From positions 372,001-436,000 of the forward strand of contig CAWIIO010000003.1 in the NCBI GenBank assembly GCA_963836265.1: a stretch of DNA of 64,000 bases, written 5' to 3'. The notes below the pieces were generated by a model. The model was given only the letters and a program-made list of their open reading frames with translations, was not told the origin of the DNA and did not search any database. Below, piece after piece: positions 38,275 through 45,392 of the stretch. The stretch's first letter is position 1, and each line of letters begins with the position of its first letter. Source of the DNA: CAIWHR01 sp963836265 (lineage in GTDB: Bacteria > Pseudomonadota > Gammaproteobacteria > Burkholderiales > Casimicrobiaceae). The translations under genes were made by a program, and so were the position numbers.

Positions 38275-38515
38275 TCATCGCGCTGGACTCTTGGCAAACG
38301 CTCAAAGGCCTCACCGTCGCGCTGGGGTCGTCGCCTGCTTCCTTTTTACAGATTGGCCACGAGAAGTCGTCGGGCTAACCGGTGCCGGCGTGCTGCTGAT
38401 GAGCCGCCGCCTGCATTCGCGCCAAATGCTGGGTTTGGTCGACTGGGAACTGCTGGTGCTCTTCATCGGCCTGTTCGTGGTCAACTACGCGTTGCAGAAC
38501 AGGCTTGCCAGCTAG
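38275..38515 (+). pseudogene. Remnant of an ArsB/NhaD-like anion transporter
   Basis: About 65 codons reading FLFTDWPREVVGLTGAGVLL and GLVDWELLVLFIGLFVVNYA, a mid-protein segment of the ArsB/CitM/NhaD (ion transporter) superfamily. The preceding DSWQTLKGLTVAL piece is in another frame, so there is a frameshift near 38320. The remaining helices are absent on both sides and a stop follows at 38513. It is not functional. Confidence 0.6.
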
Positions 38516-38544
38516 GTTGGTCGCCGATCTGGCCGCCGCCGGCG

Positions 38545-38690
38545 TATCCGGACGCCGGGGAGTTGATCAAGGGTGGTGGCGGTATTCGGAGATCAGATCC
38601 TCATGCCTGTCGCTCACCCGAAATCGAGGAAGGACAATCTGACGGTCAAGGAAGCGACTGTGTTGCGCGACCTGGTAAAGGAACTTTGCG
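38545..38690 (+). pseudogene. Decayed RelE/HigB-like toxin
   Basis: One frame reads YPDAGELIKGGGGIRR. After a deletion of several tens of codons another frame reads PKSRKDNLTVKEATVLRDLV and continues to KEL. These match the middle and the C-terminal end of RelE/HigB-type toxins that pair with NadS-like antitoxins. The deleted part would contain most catalytic residues. The antitoxin gene follows immediately and is intact. Confidence 0.6.
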
Positions 38691-38691
38691 T

Positions 38692-38985
38692 ATGGACAAG
38701 GAACTGTTCAAGGACTTGGTGCAAAGCTTAAACGAAGCCCGCGGCATTGTGCGTGGCAAGAAGAAGTCCTCGCGGGTCTTCGAGGTCAAGACACCGGACG
38801 TCAAGATGATTCGCGAGCGGACCGGATTGCCGCAGACGGAGTTTGCTCAGTTGCTCGGTGTGAAGTTGAAAACAATTCAGAATTGGGAACAGCATTGCCG
38901 ACAATCGACCGGACCCGCGGTGGTCTTGCTGACCATTGTCGAGCGTGAGCCAGAGACGGCGTTGCGAGCCTTGCACGCGGCTTGA
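38692..38985 (+). CDS. NadS/HigA-type helix-turn-helix antitoxin (orphan)
   Basis: 97 residues from the ATG at 38692. The N-terminal MDKELFKDLVQSLNEARGIV and the DVKMIRERTGLPQTEFAQLL...KTIQNWEQ helix-turn-helix match the NadS/HigA family that represses its own toxin-antitoxin operon and neutralises a RelE/HigB toxin. Length is complete. The cognate toxin upstream is decayed, so it may now act only as a stand-alone regulator or be a relic. Confidence 0.82.
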   Translation: MDKELFKDLVQSLNEARGIVRGKKKSSRVFEVKTPDVKMIRERTGLPQTEFAQLLGVKLKTIQNWEQHCRQSTGPAVVLLTIVEREPETALRALHAA

Positions 38986-39055
38986 TGTCGTCGAGCGGGC
39001 GAGGACTGCGTCTGGAACGAAACGACCGACGAACGTCAAAGCGCCGCCTCAGTGA

Positions 39056-39094
39056 CCAAACCTACCCACAGATTCGCTGATGAACCGACAAATT
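39056..39094 (-). repeat. Solitary ISL3-like terminal sequence
   Basis: ACCCACAGATTCGCTGATGAACC here closely resembles ACCCACAAATTCCGCTGACGAACC, the right end of the decayed ISL3 element at 18068-18090. No transposase lies beside it. It may be a leftover end of a deleted ISL3-type element. The surrounding stretch 38986-39312 shows no gene. Confidence 0.4.
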
Positions 39095-39312
39095 AAATTC
39101 AAAAATCTGACCTGGTCTTGATCGAGCTCAAATTGGAACCACGCGATGCGCGTAGCGTCTATTTCGCCAACGGTGAAGCAACGGTTTTCGCCGGCCGATC
39201 CGACACAGGCAGAGTCCGCGTGCAGCGGCTAGACACGCTAAGCTCGTAGCATCGACGGAGTTTCGTGGTCGAAGCGGCGCGCGCAAGCTGCGTGACCGCA
39301 CGGAGGAGCGCC

Positions 39313-40467
39313 ATGTACTTTCCCACTTCCCATCCTTGGGCCGAGGGCGAGGCACTCGGCGCCTATCTCACGAAGCGGGGAGTGAGTCGACGCGACTTCC
39401 TCACCTTCTGCGGGCAGATGGCGGCGGCGCTCGGGCTCGCCAGCGCGCTGACGCCGCGCATCGCGGAGGCGCTCGCGGCTCAGCGGCGCCCCACGGTCGT
39501 TTGGCTCTCGTTGCAGGAATGCACAGGGTGCACCGAGAGCGTGCTGCGCACCGCCTCGCCCACGATCGGCGATCTCGTCCTCGACGTGATCTCGCTGGAC
39601 TTCCAGGACAACCTCATGGCTGCCGCCGGCGCCCAGGCCGAGGCCGTGCTCCATGACTCGATCACGCGGAACAAGGGCCAGTATTTGCTGGTCGTGACCG
39701 GCTCGATCCCGCGCAACGAAAACGGGGTTTACACCACCATCGGCGGTCGGAGTGCCAAGGTTGTTCTCGAGGAGGCGGCGACGGGCGCCAAAGCAGTCAT
39801 CGCGATCGGCGCCTGCGCGCATTGGGGCAACATCCAGGCCGCGCGGCCCAACCCCACCGGTGCCGTCGGCGTCGATGCGATCGTCAAGGACAAGCCGGTC
39901 GTCAACATCGCCGGCTGCCCGCCGATCGCCGACGTCGTGACGGCGACGATCGTGCACTACCTCACCTTCGATCGCGTGCCGGCGCTCGACAGCGATGGAC
40001 GTCCGCTGTTCGCTTACGGCGCACGCATTCACGATCAGTGCCCGAAGCGCGCCAACTTCGACGCCGGTCAGTTCGTCGAGACGTTCGACGACGACGCGGC
40101 ACGCAAGGGATGGTGCCTCTATAAAGTGGGCTGCAAGGGTCCGGCGACGTTTTCGCCGTGTCCGATTTTCATGTGGAATAGCCACACCAGCTGGCCAATC
40201 GGCGCGGGGCATCCGTGCCTCGGCTGCACCGAGCGGGGCTTCTGGGACACGATGACGCCGTTCTACGGTCGGCTTCCCAACGTCGAGGGCTTCCCGGTCG
40301 AGCGGTACGCCGACACGATCGGCGCCGCGCTCGCGGTGGGTGCGGCGGCGGGCGTCGCCGCCCATGCGATCGCGACAGGCGTGCACCAGGTCCGACTGCG
40401 GCGCCAGCAGGCCGGCGCTGAACCGAAGTCGGAGAAACGCGACGGAGACGCTCATGGCAGCAACTAG
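39313..40467 (+). CDS. hyaA: [NiFe] hydrogenase small subunit (HyaA-like)
   Basis: 384 residues. A twin-arginine signal (SRRDFLTFCGQ) precedes the mature enzyme. Iron-sulfur ligands: CTGCTES, GACAHWGN and GCPP (proximal cluster), then HDQCPKR, CLYKVGC, CP and GHPCLGC (distal and medial clusters). A C-terminal hydrophobic helix (about 337-358) anchors it to the periplasmic face of the membrane, as in respiratory uptake hydrogenases. It overlaps the large-subunit gene by 14 bases. The ATG at 39313 follows AGGAGCG. Confidence 0.95.
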   Translation: MYFPTSHPWAEGEALGAYLTKRGVSRRDFLTFCGQMAAALGLASALTPRIAEALAAQRRPTVVWLSLQECTGCTESVLRTASPTIGDLVLDVISLDFQDNLMAAAGAQAEAVLHDSITRNKGQYLLVVTGSIPRNENGVYTTIGGRSAKVVLEEAATGAKAVIAIGACAHWGNIQAARPNPTGAVGVDAIVKDKPVVNIAGCPPIADVVTATIVHYLTFDRVPALDSDGRPLFAYGARIHDQCPKRANFDAGQFVETFDDDAARKGWCLYKVGCKGPATFSPCPIFMWNSHTSWPIGAGHPCLGCTERGFWDTMTPFYGRLPNVEGFPVERYADTIGAALAVGAAAGVAAHAIATGVHQVRLRRQQAGAEPKSEKRDGDAHGSN

Positions 40468-42169
40468 AGTTGTCGTCGACCCGATCACCCGGATCGAGGG
40501 CCACCTTCGGATCGAGGCCCAGGCCGAGGATGGCAGGATCACCAACGCCTGGGCGATGTCGACGCAGTTCCGCGGCATCGAGATCATCATGCAGGGCCGC
40601 GATCCACGCGACGCCTGGGCCTTCACCCAACGCATCTGCGGCGTCTGCACGGTCGTGCACGCGGTGGCATCGTGCCGTGCCGTCGAGGACGCGCTCGACA
40701 TCACCATTCCGCCCAACGCCAACCTCATCCGCAACCTGATCCACGCGATGCAGTACGTGCAGGACCACGTGATCCATTTTTACCACCTGCACGCGCTCGA
40801 CTGGGTCGACGTCGTAAGCGCCCTTTCGGCGAATCCGGCGGAGACGGCAGCGATCGCGCAGAAGGTTTCCCCCTGGCCGAACAACTCGGCGACGTACTTC
40901 GGCGACGTGCAGAACCGGCTCAAGACGTTCGTCGGCTCCGGCCAGCTCGGCATCTTTGCCAACGGCTACTGGGGCCACCCCGCGTACAAGCTGCCGCCGG
41001 CGGTGAACCTGCTCGCTGTGGCCCACTATCTCGAGGCGCTCGACTGGCAGCGCGACGTGATCCGGCTGCACACGATCTTCGGCGGCAAGAATCCCCACCC
41101 GAACTTCCTCGTGGGCGGGATGGCGTCGGCGATCAACCTGGACAGCCGGGCGACGATCAATGCCGAGCGTCTCTCCGACATCCACGACCTGATCAAGCGC
41201 GCCCAGGTCTTCGTCGAGCAGGTCTACTGGCCCGACGTCCTGGCCATCGCCGGCTTCTACAAGGACTGGGCGGCGATCGGCGGCGGCACCGGCAATTACC
41301 TCGCCTGCGGAGAATTCCCCGACGTGGACGTTCGCGACATCGCCTCGTTGTACTTCCCGCGGGGCATCATCCTCAACAAGGATCTGACCAGGGTCTGGCC
41401 CTACGACCAGAAGCTGGTCCAGGAGCACATCAACACCTCCTGGTACGAGTACTCGCAGGGCGACGACGCGGGTCTCCACCCGTGGCAGGGTGAGACCAAG
41501 CCCAAGTACACCGGCCCGCCGCTCCCCTGGACCTATCTTCAGGGCGAGCACAAGTACACTTGGATGAAGGCGCCTCGCTACGAGGGTCGGCCGATGGAAG
41601 TCGGACCGCTGGCCCGGATGCTCGTCGCCTATGCGGCCGGGCACGAGGACGTGCGCGCGCTGGTCAAGCAGGCGTTGGACGGGCTCCAAGTCGGGCCGGA
41701 GGCGTTGTTCTCGACGCTCGGGCGCGTGGCGGCCCGGGGATTGGAGACGGTGCTCCTCGCGCGGCGGCTGTCCCACTGGTACGATGCGCTGGTCCAGCGG
41801 ATCAAGGGTGGCGACACGCGCACCTTCAACGGTGACAAGTGGCAGCCCTCGACGTGGCCGGCCAAGTCACAGGGCTACGGGTACCTCGATGCTCCGCGCG
41901 GTGCGCTTGGCCATTGGGTGCAGATCGAGAACGAGAAGATCTCGCGCTACCAGTGCGTGGTGCCGAGCACGTGGAACTGCTCGCCGCGCGACGGCAAGGG
42001 CCAGCCGGGGCCGTATGAAGCGGCCCTGATGGACCACCACCCCCTCGTGAAACCCGATCAACCGCTGGAGATCCTGCGGACGATCCACTCCTTCGATCCG
42101 TGTATGGCGTGCGGGGTGCACGTGCTCGACGCGACCGGCGGCCTGGTCACCGAGGTGAGGGTTCAGTGA
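40454..42169 (+). CDS. hyaB: [NiFe] hydrogenase large subunit (HyaB-like)
   Basis: 571 residues from the ATG at 40454. The nickel-iron active site is bound by RICGVC (Cys62 and Cys65) and by DPCMACGVH near the C-terminus (Cys550 and Cys553). After His556 a 15-residue tail remains, the piece removed by the maturation protease. RIEGH near the N-terminus is also typical. It is translocated together with the Tat-bearing small subunit and oxidises hydrogen in the periplasm. The stop overlaps the GTG start of the cytochrome gene. Confidence 0.96.
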   Translation: MAATRVVVDPITRIEGHLRIEAQAEDGRITNAWAMSTQFRGIEIIMQGRDPRDAWAFTQRICGVCTVVHAVASCRAVEDALDITIPPNANLIRNLIHAMQYVQDHVIHFYHLHALDWVDVVSALSANPAETAAIAQKVSPWPNNSATYFGDVQNRLKTFVGSGQLGIFANGYWGHPAYKLPPAVNLLAVAHYLEALDWQRDVIRLHTIFGGKNPHPNFLVGGMASAINLDSRATINAERLSDIHDLIKRAQVFVEQVYWPDVLAIAGFYKDWAAIGGGTGNYLACGEFPDVDVRDIASLYFPRGIILNKDLTRVWPYDQKLVQEHINTSWYEYSQGDDAGLHPWQGETKPKYTGPPLPWTYLQGEHKYTWMKAPRYEGRPMEVGPLARMLVAYAAGHEDVRALVKQALDGLQVGPEALFSTLGRVAARGLETVLLARRLSHWYDALVQRIKGGDTRTFNGDKWQPSTWPAKSQGYGYLDAPRGALGHWVQIENEKISRYQCVVPSTWNCSPRDGKGQPGPYEAALMDHHPLVKPDQPLEILRTIHSFDPCMACGVHVLDATGGLVTEVRVQ

Positions 42170-42933
42170 ACGCGTTCGCGAGACCGACGGGCGCGGTACC
42201 ACCCGGGCCGCGGGGCTTCCCGCTTGCGCACGAGGTCCCGGCCCCCTCGGGTTCCTACCGCTGGGTCTATCTGTGGGGGTGGCCGATCCGCGCGACGCAT
42301 TGGGCGGCGGTCGCGTCCATTGTGACGCTCGTCGTCACCGGCTTCTACATCGGCCAGCCGTACTTCGTCACGGGTGGCCAGGCGAGTCAGCACTACTTCA
42401 TGGGATGGATGCGGTTTCTCCATTTCCTCGGGGCCGGCGTATTGGTGGCGTGCGGGATCATCCGCGTCTACTGGTTCTTCGCCGGCAATCCGTTCGAGCG
42501 CTGGCGCGCGCTTTTTCCGGTGCAGAAAAAGGACTGGATCAATCTCTGGAGGCAGGTGAAGTACTACCTGATGATCCGTCCGGAAAGGGCCCCGCACTAC
42601 CTCGGGCACAACCCGCTGCAGCAGTTGAGCTACACCGGGCTTTACCTCGTCGTCGCCGTTCAGATCGTCACCGGCTTCGCCCTCTACAGCCAGTACATGC
42701 CGGGAGGTATCTGGTATGCAGTCGTCGGCTGGATTCCGCCGCTGCTCGGAGGGATCCAGATGGTGCGCTTCGTGCATCACGTGCTGACCTGGGTGTTCCT
42801 GATCTTCGTACCTATCCACGTCTACCTCGCGCTGCGCGCCGATCTGCTGGAGCGCAGCGGGACGATCTCCTCGATCATCAGCGGCGGCCGATTCGTCCGC
42901 TCGGACGTCGACTATGTCGATCAGCCGAAGTGA
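42166..42933 (+). CDS. hyaC: Ni/Fe-hydrogenase b-type cytochrome (HyaC-like)
   Basis: 255 residues from GTG 42166. Four membrane helices carry the haem-ligand histidines: IRATHWAAV (helix 1), MRFLHFLGAG (helix 2) and VRFVHHVLTWVFLIFVPIHV (helix 4). GNPFERWRALFP in the loop after helix 2 is characteristic. It receives electrons from the small subunit and reduces the quinone pool. The start overlaps the large-subunit stop, and its end overlaps the protease gene by 20 bases. Confidence 0.94.
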   Translation: MNAFARPTGAVPPGPRGFPLAHEVPAPSGSYRWVYLWGWPIRATHWAAVASIVTLVVTGFYIGQPYFVTGGQASQHYFMGWMRFLHFLGAGVLVACGIIRVYWFFAGNPFERWRALFPVQKKDWINLWRQVKYYLMIRPERAPHYLGHNPLQQLSYTGLYLVVAVQIVTGFALYSQYMPGGIWYAVVGWIPPLLGGIQMVRFVHHVLTWVFLIFVPIHVYLALRADLLERSGTISSIISGGRFVRSDVDYVDQPK

Positions 42934-43438
42934 CGCGCAGAGCGGCCACACGGTCGTCATCGGCCTCGGCAACCCGTTGATGGGCGACGACGGCCTGGGA
43001 TTGGCCGCGCTCGCGCGCCTGCGGGACGAATGGAGAATCCCTTGCGACGTGGAATTGGTCGACGGCGGCACGTGGGGAATGAACCTCCTGCCGATCATCG
43101 AGGACGCGAGGCGCGTGCTGCTGATCGACGCGATCGACGCGGGTGTTGCGCCAGGCACCGAAGTGGTCCTCACGCGCTGCCAACTGCCGCGCTACCTCGC
43201 AACCAAGGTCTCGCCGCACCAGGTCGATCTCGGGGACGTGCTGGCGCTTGCGGAGCTGCGCGGTACGCTGCCTGAGCAAACGACGGCGATAGGGCTGCAA
43301 CCCGCTGACGTGTGCCTGTCGCAGGAGTTGAGCGACGCGCTGCGGCACCGCCTCGACGAGCTCGTGCGCGGGGTTGTGCGCGAGCTGCAAGGATGGGGCT
43401 GCGCCTGCGTCCGGAGACAGGAGTCCGTGCATGCCTGA
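42914..43438 (+). CDS. hyaD: Hydrogenase maturation protease (HyaD/HupD-like)
   Basis: 174 residues. The GLGNPLMGDDGLG motif contains the first acidic nickel ligand, LLIDAIDAG the second and SPHQ the histidine. These are the residues by which HybD/HyaD proteases probe nickel insertion before cleaving the large-subunit tail. The gene overlaps the cytochrome gene and its substrate is encoded two genes upstream. Confidence 0.92.
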   Translation: MSISRSDAQSGHTVVIGLGNPLMGDDGLGLAALARLRDEWRIPCDVELVDGGTWGMNLLPIIEDARRVLLIDAIDAGVAPGTEVVLTRCQLPRYLATKVSPHQVDLGDVLALAELRGTLPEQTTAIGLQPADVCLSQELSDALRHRLDELVRGVVRELQGWGCACVRRQESVHA

Positions 43439-43625
43439 GATGCGGATCCGCCGAGCCGTAGAGGACGCCCGGGGTGCAACCAACGCGGTCGTCATCCGGC
43501 CCCACCGTGGCCGACGACGCAACCGTTGGTCGCGCTTCTGTGGAGCTTTCGCGGCACGCACCGCTCGTGGACGCGACGTCGCAGCTGGCCGCGGAAGACT
43601 GGCGGCGAGTCATGAGCGGCGATAG
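43431..43625 (+). CDS. Doubtful small basic ORF between hyaD and hypC
   Basis: 64 codons from an ATG with a GGAG ribosome binding site, overlapping the hyaD stop by 8 bases. The protein is very Arg-rich and unlike its neighbours. In the plus-one frame after about codon 20 the sequence reads TVADDATVGRASVELSRHAP, which looks more like a real protein. It may be an eroded accessory gene with a frameshift, or non-coding. Confidence 0.3.
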   Translation: MPEMRIRRAVEDARGATNAVVIRPHRGRRRNRWSRFCGAFAARTARGRDVAAGRGRLAASHERR

Positions 43626-43627
43626 CC

Positions 43628-43873
43628 GTGTGTCTCGGCATTCCGGCACGGGTATTGGAGCTTCACGGCGTCTCGGCGACAGTGGATTGCCTCGGCGTGC
43701 GCCGTGAGACTCGGCTCGATCTGTTCGATGGACCCCTTCAGCCGGGCGACTACGTCATGAGCCAAAACGGCTTCGCCGTTCGGAAGATCCCGGCCGAGGA
43801 AGTTCCGGAAACCCTTGCGCTATTCGAGCTGCTGCTCGAGCAGGCGAATGGCAATAGGTCAACGGAAATCTGA
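43628..43873 (+). CDS. hypC: Hydrogenase assembly chaperone HypC/HupF
   Basis: 81 residues from GTG 43628. The N-terminal MCLGIPARV contains the essential Cys2 that binds the Fe(CN)2CO precursor with HypD and delivers it to the large subunit. GDYVMSQNGFAVRKIPAEE is the usual beta-barrel end. No other hyp genes are in the window, so the remaining assembly machinery must be elsewhere, or this is a dedicated extra copy. Confidence 0.92.
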   Translation: MCLGIPARVLELHGVSATVDCLGVRRETRLDLFDGPLQPGDYVMSQNGFAVRKIPAEEVPETLALFELLLEQANGNRSTEI

Positions 43874-44016
43874 AGCTGGTTGCATGGCGATTTGCACCGT
43901 CCGGCGGCGAGCTAGCCTGACAGGCAGGGAACGGATTCCCCTGTTCGCTGCCCAAGAGCGGCGGGGTGGTTTGGTCGTACGCTACCAAGTAGTGGTCACG
44001 GTCTGAGGGTCTGGTG

Positions 44017-44529
44017 ATGGACTTGCGCCGCCGCTACCCGCCGGTGCTGGCCGGCATCGTCATCGGCATTTCGATGCTGCTGGCGTGGGTGGTTTCGGGT
44101 CGCGGTATCGGCGCCAGCGGCGCCCTCACGCGCATCGTCGCGACGCTGCAGCACTGGCTGATGCCGGCGCTGACGGAAAGGAGCGCCTATTTCGCCCCGT
44201 ACTTTGCCGGCGGGGCAAACCCGCTCAACGACTACCTGCTCTACCTGCTGGCCGGGCTGATGATCGGCGCGTTCACCGGCGCGCTGTCGTGTCGCGACTT
44301 GAGCTTCAGCGTGCAACGCGGGCCGCGGATGTCGTCCGGCGGGCGCTTGACGTATGCGCTGTGCGGAGGCGCGCTGACCGGGTTCGCGGCGCGCCTCGCG
44401 CGCGGCTGCACCAGCGGCCAGGGACTCGTCGGCGCGGCGCAGCTGTCGGTCGGCGCTTGGGCCTTCCTTTTGTGCATCTTCGCCGGCGGCTTCGCGACGG
44501 CCTACTTCGTGAGAAGGCAATGGATCTAG
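44017..44529 (+). CDS. YeeE/YedE-family sulfur transporter, first half
   Basis: About 170 residues with four or five membrane helices. The family cysteines appear in ALSCRDLSF and RGCTSGQGL; in YeeE/TsuA such residues relay thiosulfate through the membrane. Only half of the usual nine-helix protein is encoded here. The second half follows as a separate gene overlapping by ten bases, so the two should form one transporter. A nearby Met at 44014 is an alternative start. Confidence 0.82.
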   Translation: MDLRRRYPPVLAGIVIGISMLLAWVVSGRGIGASGALTRIVATLQHWLMPALTERSAYFAPYFAGGANPLNDYLLYLLAGLMIGAFTGALSCRDLSFSVQRGPRMSSGGRLTYALCGGALTGFAARLARGCTSGQGLVGAAQLSVGAWAFLLCIFAGGFATAYFVRRQWI

Positions 44530-45377
44530 CCGCCGTCGCGCCACTGGTCAGCACCGGCCGTGTCTCGGAGACGGTCAATTTGTGGCTGGCGGTGCCGATC
44601 GGCTTTGTCTTCGGCTTCGGTCTGTATCACGCTGGCTTCACCGACAGCCGCCGCATCGCCAGTGCCTTCTACCTGAAGGACGTCGGCGTCCCGGTGGTGA
44701 TGTTCTCGGCGATCGTGACCGGCATGCTCGGTCTGTGGGTGCTGGGGCTCACCGGCTTCCTCGACCTGTCGCAGGTGTATTTCCTGCCCACCTATCTCGC
44801 GCCGATGGCAATGGGCGGGCTGCTGTTCGGAATCGGCATGGCCCTGGGCGGCTTCTGTCCGGGCACAGCAGTTGCGTCCGTCGCGACCGGGCGTATCGAC
44901 GCAATGGTGTTCGTGGTGGGCTTCCTCGGCGGCTCGCTGGTCTTCGGCGACCTGTTCCCGGTGTGGGGCGATTTCTACAAGAGCGACGATCGTGGTGTCT
45001 ATCGCCTGGACCAGCTCTTCGGCACCCGCATCGGCATCGCGGTGCTGATCGTCGTGGTCGCCGCGGTCGCCGGCAGCCTCGCGATGCGCTATGGGCAACG
45101 CCTTTTCTGGACCACACCCAAGGACGAGCAATTGGCGCCGCAGCAGGTGATGAAGTTCGAGGCGCCTGCGGTTGTCCTGGCGCTGCTGGTCGCGGTGGCA
45201 GTGACGTTCTTTCCCAGCGCCGCCTTCGAGAAGGGGCCGGGGGAGACGCCGTATTACGTGATCCAGAAGACGGCGGGCGGGCCGCCGGCGGCGCCCGCTG
45301 CGTTGCCGACGCCTGCTGCCGTGAAGGCGTCGGCGGCACCCCCTTCTTTGCCGGCCGGCCGTCGCGAAGGTTGCTAA
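44520..45377 (+). CDS. YeeE/YedE-family sulfur transporter, second half, with C-terminal Cys tail
   Basis: 285 residues from the ATG at 44520, overlapping the first half. It has five or six helices with the conserved MALGGFCPGTAVAS cysteine motif, an extra C-terminal helix (FEAPAVVLALLVAVAVTFFP), then a 50-residue Ala/Pro-rich tail ending LPAGRREGC. The terminal Cys and linker resemble the end of the rhodanese-like lipoprotein encoded downstream (49188). The likely role is import of thiosulfate or another sulfane-sulfur compound, or its handling at the membrane. Confidence 0.82.
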   Translation: MDLAAVAPLVSTGRVSETVNLWLAVPIGFVFGFGLYHAGFTDSRRIASAFYLKDVGVPVVMFSAIVTGMLGLWVLGLTGFLDLSQVYFLPTYLAPMAMGGLLFGIGMALGGFCPGTAVASVATGRIDAMVFVVGFLGGSLVFGDLFPVWGDFYKSDDRGVYRLDQLFGTRIGIAVLIVVVAAVAGSLAMRYGQRLFWTTPKDEQLAPQQVMKFEAPAVVLALLVAVAVTFFPSAAFEKGPGETPYYVIQKTAGGPPAAPAALPTPAAVKASAAPPSLPAGRREGC

Positions 45378-45392
45378 CGCGGGAGCTTGTCT

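Noticed and set aside
43474..43707. 77-codon frame overlapping hypC
   Set aside because: It runs out of frame through the conserved start of HypC; only its first part looks protein-like, and that is noted under the small ORF between hyaD and hypC.
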